A stretch of DNA of 64,000 bases from Erythrophleum ivorense (Eukaryota; Streptophyta; Magnoliopsida; Fabales; Fabaceae), in assembly GCA_026724425.1 (NCBI GenBank), contig JAIUCV010000391.1:186001-250000 (forward strand). The letters run 5' to 3'. A program made the position numbers and the translations under genes. A model generated the notes under the pieces. The model was not told the DNA's origin. It did not search any database and worked only from the letters and a program-made list of their open reading frames with translations. Positions within the stretch are counted from its first letter, which is position 1. Each line of letters opens with the position of its first letter. This document shows positions 25,103-36,899 of this stretch, in pieces.

Positions 25103-28100
25103 ATGGCAAAGCGTTTGATCCCACTCTTCGATCGCATTTTGGTGGAGAAAATCATTCCCCCATCTAAGACCAATACTGGGATCTTACTCCCTGAGAAAAC
25201 CACCAAGGTAATATCTTCGATTTCCTTTGTCTTCATTACCACCATCAAATCCTCACCAAGTGTTTGAAGTTTGGTTTTGTTGGTTAATGTTTATATAGGT
25301 TTAAGATTCTTATTATGATGTTATGTTTCACTCTCCTTTTATCATAATAGGGCCTTACGTTTGGTGCATGTAATCTCCATTCTATTTCTCTTATATTCTG
25401 CAAATAATTGTGTTCTTCTTCTGTGTCTTCTTGGTATGCTCTTTGTATGATCATCATATACTAATTATTGGACTCAATAAGGCTCTCATTTTTGTTTATA
25501 GAAGTAACAGTGTTTTTGCTGTTTGGGTTGTAAGTGTTGTTTTTACCAACCAAATTCTGTGAAGCACGTTGAAAAGTTTCTCCTAGCCATCATGACAAAA
25601 GAAATTTGAAATGTGCCTTCTCTGTTTTGCATGTAAGGATAAAGAAGACCTGTATGCAAAGAACGATGATTGGCTGTCCTTTGATTTAGCATCTCAAAAT
25701 GAGATAATTTGACATATTATATGTCAGGATGCCACTTCCAAAGTTCAAATCATCCCAAAAAAAGAAAAAAAGTGCTTATATTTTGCATATTTAGACCTTT
25801 AGCCATGCGTTTGTTATCCTAAATTCAATTGGGAAGAAGTCTTTGGACCACCTTAGGAATTTGGGATGACAAGCTTGATTAAATGTCATATGTGCGTGAG
25901 CGTAATGGGGCACTCAGCCTTGCACCCACGGAATTATCTGACTCATACATTTTTTGTTGTTCTGCTAAATTTGTACTTAAAAGTTATAATATATTGAAAT
26001 TTATGATGATTTGTCTAATTAGCCTATCTGTAGGCATTAAAGAGGCTGGTATTTAATGCTTTACGTAATGGCAAGAAATCCTATCCATTAGCGAGTCTCT
26101 ATGAACCTATTATTTAATCAAATATAAAAGACCTTGCTAATATTGATAATGATAATACACATTTGATTGCGATTAAATAATATAAGAGTGGCTTATTAAA
26201 GAAAGAAGATCCAAATACTGAAGAATTAGCTGAAAGAATCTTGTAGTTTACATTCAGTACATGCGACAATCTGCAAGGCTATGATGATATAATTTGCCAA
26301 GATCTAGGAATCTTTTTCCACATCGAGATCATCGATCCTTAGACATCATAACTCATGTAAACTATATTATTAATATATTGATTAAAGAGTATTGTTAGTG
26401 GTTTTATTTTGTCCAAGTGATAATTATCTGTCATCATTGAGTTTTATCCTTTTTAAAAAAAAAAATTACTGATCCTTGATAAATTCAGCTCAACTCCGGA
26501 AAAGTTGTGGCAGTGGGTCCAGGAGATCGCGATAGAGATGGGAAGCTTATTCCTGTAAGTGTAAAGGAAGGAGACACGGTTCTTTTGCCTGAATATGGGG
26601 GAACTGAAGTGAAACTTGGGGATAAAGAGTAAGCCGGATTTCCTGCTTTAAAACATCTGTTTGTGTTCGAGTCTTATGGCGATAATGTAATATTGCACTT
26701 GATTGGTCTCATGCATGTTGAAAGCCTCACTTCCTCAGCTAATATTATTCATAAGGATTTTTTTTCTTTTTTTTTTGGGGGGGGGGGGGGGGGGGGCGGT
26801 GTTGGGGAAGGAGAATATTTGCTTTTGTCAGGAAAGATCACTACTGCTTAATTTAGGATTTTAACAGCCGTTGCTGGTAAATGAACTTGTAAGTTGTTAT
26901 GGGACGCCTAGTCAAATAAACTAGAGAAACTAGGTTTGCTTATATGATTTAAAGTTTTTTTTTTCCTTTTCTTTCTTTCTTTCTTTCTTCCTTGTAGCCA
27001 GCCAAGAAATCAATTATTCTAGTTATTCTCAGGGTGATCATTCTGGCTTAGTGTTATGTTTATATATGTCAAGTAATCATATTAAGTGGCAGCAATGAGT
27101 TGGGGTCAGGTTAGTTTTCGTTGTGGCTCTGATAGTTTGTTGAGCTAGTGGTATTTCTATTCTATGCAATGATGCTTTGCTCAATATAGCATTGTTGTTT
27201 TGTACTCCCATTTCAGGTTGTTGAATAATTGTATGCTTCAGGAAAATAAAGTGTTCTTTGGAGCTCAAACTGAGACTTCTTATGTTTGCTTGCTGCTTTG
27301 CTTAGAGCTATCTATTTAACGTTTTGTGATGTTGCTTAATGTCCAAGTGACAATTTGATGGAACCCAAACAAACACTGATAGGAAATATACTGGAAGTGA
27401 TGAAACAAAATAGCAAAACAGAGTCAAAATTGCCTTTACACGGAAGCATAGAAGCACACAGGCAGAAAATAGAGGCAGAAAGGTAGAAAAATCTCTAGCG
27501 ATTTGAGATGCTAGAAATCTCCCAAGCCACTCCATAATTTTTCCCGCGACTATGATGGAGTCTCATATTAGGTAGTCACAAATAATTTTTGTGATGTTTC
27601 AGTGGCATCGTTTTTCTTTCTCTCAAGCCGTTTTTTAAGAGTGATGTTCCATGCTTACTTAAGTCTTCATCAGTTAGTATCAGAACTGGACTGACTTCCA
27701 CAAAAGGACTACTTGTGGAGGATGCGATCTGGTGGCCAGAGTGACCACTGTAGAATGCAGCCGTCAAGGGCATTGACTCTTTAAGGGCAATGCTATAATA
27801 GAGTCTAACATGGGATAGTTAGAAGTAATTATGGTGGTATTTAAGTAGCATGATTCTTCTTTTTTACAAGCCGGTTTTTAATGATGGATTTTCTATACTT
27901 GCTTAGGTCTCCATAAAATACCCTTCTATTTATGCCCCAAAATGCTCTAACCAAATTCCATTAGTCTTCCTTGTCTATCCTCCGCATGTCCATGTCTAGT
28001 TGTCCACCTTAGTTACACAACCATCCTCATAGTGCATATCTTTCCGTTAGTCCCTTGCCATGCCTATATGATGTAGAATATACCGGCGGTCCATCACGAT

Positions 28101-29336
28101 TGTTCTTGGCTTGGAGAATTACAGCTCCTACATTACGCATTCCTCTGTTTAACTTCATCCTTCTTCGCAGCATGTTGCATTTTTTTCAACTTGTAGAAGA
28201 TAGAATATGGCAATGCTTCTTGCCTTAAGGGTAATTTATATTTCTAGCTTTCTGCTTTTTACTTGCACATGGAAGAATAAATCGATAGTCATTTTGGTTG
28301 CATCCTGGTGCACATTCATTTCTCTTTGTTGAAAGTAGTTTTAGTATTAGAAGTAGCATACTCATTTTAAAACTAAACTGATCATTTAATTAGTAATATA
28401 TATATTATAAATTTAATATAATAAATAATAACAAGAAAGTATTAGTAAATTTTGAGATGTTTTATCACTAATTATAGGTAAAAATAAATTAATCATGACA
28501 TAATATTTAAATTTAGTTATTTTTTAATTTTAAAATTTAAGCCCAAAATAATTTATTTATTGATAAATATAACCATCAAATATTAGTGTATTAAAAAAGT
28601 ATTAATACTAAGATTTTATAAGGATTAACTATTTAATATATTAATTCTTAAAAAAAAGATGTTATATAATAAAATTTAATTGGTCCTTGAACATAGTAAA
28701 AGAATGATAGTTGATAATGTTTAACCCAAACACCTTAGGGTTAGTACACAGTAAATTTTATAATTATATTGATATAAAATTAAGCACCTTATTCAAAGTA
28801 AACGCCAATGCATTTCTTGGAGGTCCCAGGCTCATCATTGCACGCGACCAATTTTGCAACCATGAGATGGAATTTCAGCTGGGCTGGTTCACTTCCTCAA
28901 CTAGGGCTGGTTTGTATGAAAAACTGGGCGGTTCAACCCTGGTTCTTCTATGGGCCGGTTTGAAGGGTCATCTGAACTGACCCAAGGTCTAATTCACTGG
29001 ATTTTCAGTTGAATCAGCTAGTCCATTTCGATTTTTCTAGCATTGATATGTGTATATATATATATACACTTTGAAAGAGATGTACTTTGAGTATTTCATT
29101 AACATTGAATACACACACATGGTACTAGGTTTCGAGTCCAGAGCATACTGGTTTACTCAAGGAGAACACACCAGAAAGCCCCAGGGAAACTAGTTCATAT
29201 TCTTCTGTTTCTTTTTTTATTTGCTTTCTTGAGGTGCTTGTAGTGGGCTCTAAATGATTTTGTTCTTGGCTTCATCTTTTGTTTCAGGTATCATCTATAC
29301 ACAGAAGACGATATCTTGGGAACTCTTCATGATTAA
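25103..29336 (+). CDS. CPN10: Mitochondrial 10 kDa co-chaperonin (CPN10/HSP10)
   Basis: Heptameric lid of the mitochondrial chaperonin CPN60, closing the folding chamber during ATP-driven protein folding. Three exons join in phase: 25103-25207 (donor GTAATA), 26489-26628 (acceptor TTCAG, donor GTAAGC) and 29288-29336 (acceptor TTTCAG, stop TAA). They total 294 bases, 97 residues, the normal size for plant CPN10. Visible features are the N-terminal strand [13 protein letters not shown], the mobile loop around residues 20-34 ([14 protein letters not shown]) that contacts CPN60, the roof segment [16 protein letters not shown], the core [16 protein letters not shown] and the conserved end DDILGTLHD. 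There is no N-terminal extension, as usual for this uncleaved mitochondrial protein. The introns are long (1281 and 2659 bases) and hold repeats and a decayed ORF. All family landmarks are intact, so the gene is probably functional. Confidence 0.95.
26034..26339 (+). pseudogene. Unidentified decayed ORF in intron 1 of CPN10
   Basis: A single plus-strand frame of 102 codons reads like real protein (mixed composition, charged helices such as [17 protein letters not shown] and an acidic end FFHIEIIDP). It is interrupted only by TAA at 26115, TAA at 26178 and TAG at 26244, and ends at TAG 26340. All three internal stops are one C-to-T change from a Gln codon. The family was not recognised. It may be a fragment of a transposon or of a captured gene. 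The CPN10 splice sites around it are unaffected. Confidence 0.35.
26777..26796 (+). repeat. 20-base poly-G run
   Basis: Uninterrupted G20 directly after a T run, in intron 2 of CPN10. Could fold as a G-quadruplex or be a sequencing/assembly-sensitive homopolymer. Confidence 0.9.
26969..26990 (+). repeat. (CTTT)n microsatellite
   Basis: Short CTTT tandem tract in intron 2 of CPN10. Confidence 0.85.
27549..27912 (+). repeat. Diverged tandem duplication, about 120-bp copies
   Basis: Segment 27549-27668 is echoed at 27789-27912. Shared landmarks in the same order are a TATGATGGAGTCT / TATAATAGAGTCT start, CAAGCCGTTTTTTAA / CAAGCCGGTTTTTAA, and CATGCTTACTTAAGTC / TATACTTGCTTAGGTC. Between them is TTAGTATCAGAACTGG, which resembles a mutated LTR-retrotransposon primer-binding site. 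This may be an old LTR fragment. It lies in intron 2 of CPN10. Confidence 0.45.
29048..29068. repeat. Palindromic (TA)n tract
   Basis: GTG(TA)nCAC forms a near-perfect palindrome about 20 bases long in intron 2 of CPN10. Confidence 0.8.
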
Positions 29337-30764
29337 TCTCTTGTTACTCCTCCACTTCTTGAAAGAGCTAGTTTCTGTTATTCAACTTGAAGCGTTTTTC
29401 TCAGTGGGGAAAGGAAATTGGTCATTGTTGGTCTTATGCTAGCTGAACGCTGTTTCATGCCATTGTCCTCAACTTGTATCAAACTACCTTGCATTGTTAT
29501 CCTATTTCAGCCAAATGAGACCCAGGTTGGGAATCAGATTGCAAGAGACTATTCTTTCCCTCTATAAGTAAATGGTTTTCTATTGAGTTATTCAGAAATA
29601 GCACTAGTTTCACTGTTTTTTCTTGAGAAATGAATATAGCATAAACGCACTGCCAATATCACCATGCCTAACTCCAAGCAGATGGTATCAAAATTTGAAT
29701 TTATCTGTCATGCCATTGTATGAGATTCAACATTACACCAATTTAATTTCTGTTTTGAAAAATTTATATGGTTTTAGTTAAAAAAAAACAAAATCCTGTA
29801 TGACATAGCTGGTTTTTGTTCTCAAATTTTTAAAATAGTTTTTTTCTCCATTTTAGAACAAAAATGGAAGGACAGTTCAACGTTGGTTTCAATTATTGTT
29901 CCTTTCATTTTTTTTAAATTAAAAAATATTTTTAAGATCTTTTTTTTGGGTAAGTAAATTGACAATTTGACTTCGTAAATTATTTATATTATTATTTTAT
30001 AATATTATAAATATCATTCTAATTATTTACTTTCATATTATAAATTAAGATTTCCATATATACAAGCCAAGTATTTAGTTCAAAATCTTGAAATCACGGG
30101 CCATGTATGTTGAAACATCTTACAAAATTTTGAATAGATTTATAGAACTTTCATTTTAAAATGTGTTTAAAAGCTGCTTTTTATAAACCAAAAAAAGGGA
30201 AATAACCACTCTTCGGAGATGGATTGGAGATAGAGTTCTTTAATTGGTTAGAATGGAAGAAACTGAATACAATATTATTGTACATTTTGAAAAAAAAAAT
30301 ACCAATAATTCCCTCTACTTGATCTTCCAATAATTATATAGCTATTTCCATCATTAAGAAGTAAAAGAAATCATAAAAAGAGGTCAAAATATGATAGGGA
30401 TTTGGTAGGGTTTAGCTCCGCATGTGACCTCTCCTATTTTACTCTAAAGGCTAAATTTTCAGATCTTTTCCACATGCTAATTCTGATAAATCCGGACATT
30501 TAAAATCCCGTTTCTCACAAGTAAACTCTCCAATGAGATGATTAGCAGATGTGAACTTGCTCAATTCATGAAACATTCAAATACGATCACTTGTAATATA
30601 TACTCCAATTCATTTCCAACCAAACCGCACTCTCAAAGAAACATAAAGGGCCAATAGAGTAATTTGACCTTAAATTGTTAGTTACAATTAAGTTACAAAG
30701 GCTGATAACTAATAGTTCAATCACAAGAAAACGAAGAAAGCATACACGGACATGTCCTTTCTAA
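29337..30764. other. Space between the convergent CPN10 and six-exon genes
   Basis: Holds the 3' UTR of CPN10 and the 3' end of the convergent minus-strand gene. It is otherwise AT-rich with no further gene seen. Confidence 0.6.
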
Positions 30765-33700
30765 CTAAGACAAGTTCATAAAGTTTTGTGCGGCATCTTG
30801 AGTCAACTCTTCATAGACCTGTGTATAACAAAAATTAATGAATAAACGAACAATAGAAATTTCATCAAACACAATACCCACAGACTTAGCTTGTATTTAC
30901 TTTATACAAATTGACACTCCTAGAACCTTTTTCTTCGTTTTTCTTTTTGCATTTTCTAGTGTTTGATGAAAACAATGTGTTATATTCTACATTTATTGGA
31001 AAACATAGTCTAGCAATTAAAAAAACATATTTTCCTAATCGATGGAAAACAACTCTTGGATGTGCTTACTAAACATATCCAAAAACTAATGCCACAATGC
31101 ATGTTTTTTGTAAATGATATTGTCCTAATTGAAAAGTCGAGAAAGGAAATAAATGAAAAGTTAAATATGCAGTAATTAACTTTGGAAACATATAGATTTC
31201 ATTTAAATAGAAATAAAACAGAGTATATAGAATGTAAGTTTAACAAGAGGTACACTAGTTTTAGCGTATAAGTAAAAATCGAAAAATACACTATAACACA
31301 AGTCACACAATTTAAATATTTTAGGTCCATCATACAACATGATGAATAAATAGAGAAAGATGTAAACTATAAAATTCAAGTTGAGTAGACAAAATAAAGC
31401 AGTGCTTTGAGTGTCATTACAGATAGATTAATACTACTTAAACTTAAGGATAAATTTGATAGCACAGTTATAAAATCTGCAATGTTATATGAAATTAAGT
31501 GGTAGACAATAAAAAGCCAATAGGAAAAGGAGAATAAGTTCAACATTGTAGAAATGATAATATTGTGTTAGATGAATAGACATACCAAATAAGAGAAAAT
31601 TAGAAATGAATACATTAAAAAAAAAGTTGAGATTACACTTATTATGGAAAAGATTGCAAAATTGCGTCTTAAATGATTTAGATATATGTGGAAAAGACTT
31701 ATAGAAACTCCAATAAAGAGAGTAGATTAGATAAGGTGTAATACATTATTAGAGGCAGAAAAAGATCAAGAAATACTATAGGCGAAAGATTAAGATTTAA
31801 ATGATTTATCAAAACACATAATTCATAATAGAACCTTATAGCATTATTTGATCCGTATACCCAACCCTACCTAATAGGAAAAAACTTGTTGTTGTTGTGG
31901 TTAATAGAAAACAACCTTTTAGAAACAAATTAAGCATATCCTGATGAAAATGACCGAATAGCATAAAAGCATATAAAGATGTATCAATTTTAGGACTTTT
32001 TTTCTTCAACCAAAAACGCTGTCCAAGAAACTACTTTCTCCAAACATTTTCCACCACATTTTCAGTGAAACGGTAGCCTAAATGAAATGAGATTTTATAC
32101 ATACTAGTTTCTTGTGAATTTTTTGGAAAGCCTTGCAAAATCTCTCTGCTTCTTCTGCACCCACCTGTTGGAAAATTAAAATCAAAGAGGTAAGAATTTA
32201 AGTTCTGCACGTTGTTTTCAATAAGATGCTACATTTACTGACAACAAATAATATTAAACTACAGAAAAATTGCAATGACTACAACGGCCAACTTAACGAC
32301 CAGCAAATGACATATATCTTTAGGAACATAAAAGTGAAAACATATAATAATTCTCACTGCATTTTCTTTTATTTCACTGTGTGTGTGGTTTTTACTGTTT
32401 TACACTTTTCTCACAACTAACGTTTCAACTATAGCCTTCACAAACATGTTTAAGATGAAATGCTCATATTAGGTTGCTGTTGCCAAGGGAAGGATGTCAG
32501 AAAACAAAGCCTCCACTAAATATACTGGCAGACCATATGGGACAAGGCCTAAGAAGTTAATTTCTTTCATGGGGATAGTAATACAGAGAATTTGGGTTAG
32601 TATCAACTAATTAAATTAAAAAAAAAATGCATGAATCTCATGTGCATCCTAGAGAGGGCGGAGGAGAGAGAGAGAAAAGGGGAGGGGGAGGAGCAGGCTA
32701 AATTGATTGTGAAAGAGAATACACAGGTTTCCAATTACTTTCAATTAAAAGTTGATATGATCAACTCCAGACATTTGAGACTAAAGCCTTTTTTTTTTTG
32801 GGGGGTGGGGGGTTTCTCCATCAAATTCAAAATCTGATGTACGATTTAAACGATGGTGTAATGTAATGAACTAAGATATTCCCAACAAGCATGGTGATAT
32901 GTATCCTTTTTTATATAATTAAAAATGTATGTCATACGGATGCCAAATCTGATTCAAAATATTCATTACAGATGAAATTCAGCTCACCTTCCTTTCAGCT
33001 ACTGACCTTAGCTTGCTCCAAAATGCATCTGTTGATATGAATTCACATAAGCACAGCATGATAAGTTGCAAAGTTCAATGAACGGTAACAGCATGAATTG
33101 GGAAAACACAATTTCGGATATCTTATAATATGTGAACTTTAATAACATGATAAAGAAAAAGGGCCAGCGGTACATCTGGCATCTTGACAAAGTCTATTTA
33201 GACTTCATCTAAGGTTTTGTCTTTCATTTTCACAACAGTACTCAACAAGATCAACACAAATGAAATGTTGTAAATTTGCAAACCTCACAAAGCTGAAAGC
33301 CCTTTTTCTTTGTGTTTACGTGCAAATATACTTCAGAAACATTAGCCCATTTATTTTTGCATTTTCAGGTGGCTATTTTCCAATGAAATAATTTGTTTTG
33401 GGTTACTTGGTGAAAAATAGGTGTAAATCTTGGCCCAATTTCTCATTATACATTTCAAATGTTCTGGCAAGAACAAGGACGCCAGAACTTTGTGGAAGTA
33501 TCCAATTTTTCAGTTCTTGGGTGTAGTTAGTTGGAACGAAATACAAGCATATTTAGGGTGTTCCTTTCCCCTAACATATCCTTAAGGCTAAAGACATAAT
33601 TATGGGTTGCCCTTGCTACACCACTAATGGCTGTTCTGAGGGAATCTCTATTACAGATATCCAAGAAGATGGAGAAGTTTTATTGTAATTTTAAGTTATT

Positions 33701-36700
33701 GTGGTTTGTTCTTTTCCTGTTAACCTCCCGGTTGTGCTTTCTCTCTTCTTTGTCTAATAAAATTTCTCTTTCAATGAAAAAACACAAGAAACATAAAAGA
33801 AATAAAATTTTAGAATATATTTACCATAAGCCAAGTCATTCATGAACTTTGATGTACTCCCTTGAGAAATAATGTTAATTAAAATGTACTAGAAATAGTA
33901 TACTGGGCAGAGACTAAATTAGTCCAATGATTGAGTCATGAGTGACACCCTACCATGTTCATTTCCTTGAATCTCAAGCTCCCTATCACCACCATCCCAT
34001 GCATCTTGCCATTCCTTTAGCTATTGCAAAAAGTTTGTGAGCTAGCATTAGATATATATATATATATATGCAGAAAACAACATATACAGTAGTGTCAGTA
34101 CAACTACCTCATCCTTTGCAGATCTAGAAGTTGATTGTCTGGATCCTGATTCTGCCTGAAATTTTACGACTGTCAATAAGGTAGATGAATGCTTAATCAA
34201 ATACAGCAAGAAATTAGTAAAATATTTACATTGTGCTGAATTTATCAAAGTTTGGCTATTTAGTTGTATTATTTCAGAATCAGACTACCGTGAAGGAAAT
34301 AATAGTTCAAGTTCTTGAGGTAATGTATATGAAAAATCTTCAACAAAATAAGGTTATAGAAATGAAGAAATTGATTTCAACAAAATGTTAATGGCTTATA
34401 CTTTGTAGATTGACAAAATACAGGAAATTATATCAATTTCTGCTTCAAACTAAGATCAAAGTTGACTAAGAGCGAACCCATGAAGCAAAGACACTTAAAA
34501 AACAGAGCAGCATTGGATATGTTGGACGCTCATATTATATCAGACACAAAACAACCTAAAACACTTTAAATTATGTCATGTTGCCCTGTTTGTGTCTGTG
34601 CCCATACTCCATACTTCTTATAAGCTATTATATGGAAGACCTTTGATGATGATAGCTTGTACAAGATTGCTTTATATCTTAAACTTTATGAAATCCAATA
34701 TATTGAACATCAGTGACAAAACTGCTTAACTGCAAATTTAGATGAATTTTGGTCAAATATGTAATCTCTACACTCAACAAACCAAAACCAAATATAAATA
34801 TGAGATAAAAGGCATCATTGACAAATTTACTGCAAGCGCTCAACTACCAAATATATCTCAGAAAATCCAATGCCCTTCTGATCAGGAAGCTTACTTGACC
34901 TGATAAGCTTTGAAAAGTTTATACACACATGCAAACACACAAACAACGTAAGTTTTAGAATATGAATTCATACCTCATGGACTGTATAGGTGTCCCAAAT
35001 GACATGACTATCAAAATCAACAAATCTTGCAGAGTAGTACAATAAAGCATCGAAAGAAAAAAAACTTGCCTCTAAAGTGGAACACATTTAATTCTGAACA
35101 ACTAGATATAGGCCCAGAAAAGCTCAGCCTCAGATTCAAAATGCATGACTATACAAAACTAACTGACAACTGCCCAAAAAAATTATCCTAGCATTTCCTA
35201 ATCGTTAGCTCCTTTGGGTTAATTTGACACAATTTTCATTTCTCCATCAAGTAGTAGAACCAATAAAATTAATGTACTAATGATTCAGTCAGAATCATGA
35301 TGACTAGGGGTGTTTATATTTGAATAAAATATTAACCTTTCTTAATGAGCTACAAAGTTGGAAAACATAAAAACATTAGTAATATCAACTCATCTGGCTT
35401 GCTCAACATCTAACTTGGATGCTTATTTAAAATTGACTAAATTATATCACACAAATATCTTGAGCATTTACTAATGTAAAGTTTATTCAACAACTCCGCC
35501 CAGTTCATGCTTTGACATACTCTACTTGAATCCTCTCAAGGCATTTTTGTGTTCAGATGATACATGAACTAAAGAATTCGATTAACTTTTATCTCACCAT
35601 ATCAAATGATGCTGCTCCCCCCCCCCCCCCCTCTTCTCTTCTTCTTTTTCCTTTTCTTTAGTTGCAAAGAAGGCACAAGATCTTGCAAGTTGGGAGTGGA
35701 GAAAGGGGCGGAGTAGGAATCAAACCCAGGTGCCTTCACTAAATGTTGTCATTATTTACCCCTAACCTCCCTCTGTGTTATTGCCATCCTTTACCAACAA
35801 AGAGTATTTTTGTTTCTTGGTCTAGCATTCACCTCTAATTTCCTCATCTCCTTTGTTCATTTCACTTGTATTCAAACATTATGAATGTTTATCTATTCTA
35901 ATAAAAATAAACAAATCCAACAATCAGGATCTGTGACTTCAACTTCCAAACAACATACCTTAGCCTTTCTTCTTTCATCCAAATTCATTATAGAAAGTAC
36001 TAAGTTAGTCCCTTTTTAAATACTTATATTGAGATACAAGCAAAAGCCAGTTGGTTATCACACATTTCAGTCACGAAGCATGTCATTTATGACCGTGTAT
36101 AGACACACACACATAAATTGGGATGGATAAGTTGCTATTAAGTATATACTTGTTTATAATTCCTGTCTTAGACTCCAATGGGTTCAATTAACTAGGTAAC
36201 CTTAGGCAATACTTACATTGCACTAGTTCAGCCCTACTTCATAATTACAGAAAGTCACAAACTAGGACGAAGGCATATAATCAAATATTGCAATCGAAAA
36301 AGTTAGTAAAGAGAATAGTAACTAAGTTAAACAAATAATATGTAACTAAACAGATAGAATCTGCAGCCCTTGTTTTCGTGTTTGTTGAGAAAGTGAAATG
36401 CAAAAGCTTTATTCAACCCCAAGGGAACTCCAAACACTGATATGAAAAACCATAATAGCAAAGTTCAGAATTCAAACGTTTCACTAACTTGGAGGAAATA
36501 TACATGGATACCCAAAAGATTAAAAAAGGGTAAAGACAACAATGTGAAATTTTCTTAACCTATCTCATATTCCCATTAGATGCAATACAATTCTTGATGA
36601 ACAAGTGGGCCAAAAAAACACCCTTAACTAAACTAGAAGCAAATGGGTATTACGGAATAAGAGAGAAACAGTATCCTGATTACAAAAATCACTCTACGTG

Positions 36701-36895
36701 TATTTAGAGATTCAAACTTTCACCATCATCGAAGTGAGAGCGCCGTATGACACAGATCAAATATCAAGCTGGACCCATAAAACACTAAACCCTAAACAGA
36801 GAGAGAGAGAGAGATAGAGAGTTACGTACACAGTAGTCGCGAGAACGGACAACGGGAAAGAGTTGGAGAACCCGTCGAAATTCTTCTTCGTCCAT
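30765..36895 (-). CDS. Conserved-looking 111-residue plant protein, six exons
   Basis: Six minus-strand exons join in phase to 111 codons plus stop: 36895-36830, 34155-34108, 34020-33954, 33028-32988, 32164-32105 and 30818-30765. Every intron has GT..AG borders (first donor GTACGT, last acceptor ACACAG). The N-terminus is MDEEEFRRVLQLFPVVRSRDY. The middle is Ser/Lys-rich (SGSRQSTSRSAKDE), followed by EWQDAWDGGDRELEIQGNEHD and FWSKLRSVAERKV. The C-terminal third is a charged helix (GAEEAERFCKAFQKIHKKL) and YEELTQDAAQNFMNLS. No membrane segment or signal peptide is seen, so it is probably soluble. The function is not recognised. The exact phase matches over 6 kb and the absence of stops argue strongly that it is real. 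Intron 1 holds a C15 run, and intron 5 holds a LINE remnant on the opposite strand. Confidence 0.8.
31050..31905 (+). mobile_element. RTE-clade LINE, 3' remnant with (TTG)n tail
   Basis: The plus strand encodes a decayed C-terminal half of an RTE-type LINE reverse transcriptase. Pieces in order are MFFVNDIVLIE at 31101 (the catalytic Y/FxDD box, here changed to VND), KTEYIECKF, QFKYFRSIIQHDE, LLKLKDKFDSTVIKSAMLY, RNEYI and a final RIPNPT. It ends with the short (TTG)n tail (about 31887-31899) that is typical of plant RTE elements. Multiple stops are present. It is 5'-truncated and lies in intron 5 of the minus-strand six-exon gene, antisense to it. Confidence 0.75.
32783..32814 (+). repeat. 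T-run followed by G-rich run
   Basis: A T run followed by G6-T-G6, inside intron 4 of the six-exon gene. The same T-then-G layout as the G20 tract in CPN10. Confidence 0.7.
34050..34070. repeat. (AT)n microsatellite
   Basis: Short (AT)n tract in intron 2 of the six-exon gene. Confidence 0.85.
35617..35631 (+). repeat. 15-base poly-C run
   Basis: C15 followed by a pyrimidine-rich stretch in intron 1 of the six-exon gene. On the transcribed sense (minus) strand it is a poly-G run. Confidence 0.85.
36787..36795 (+). promoter_or_regulatory. Telo-box in first intron of the six-exon gene
   Basis: AAACCCTAA lies 35 bases inside intron 1, next to a GA-rich tract (36797-36819). Telo-boxes near plant start regions are often linked to growth-related expression. 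Here this is only a motif match. Confidence 0.35.
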
Positions 36896-36899
36896 GGTT

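Noticed and set aside
26663..26851. Open frame with a poly-Gly block
   Set aside because: The Gly block is simply the G20 homopolymer in CPN10 intron 2.
28711..28980. 89-codon frame in CPN10 intron 2
   Set aside because: No domain; the 3' part (CTGGGCGGTTCAACCCTGG, GGGCCGGTTTG) looks like a dispersed plant repeat fragment.
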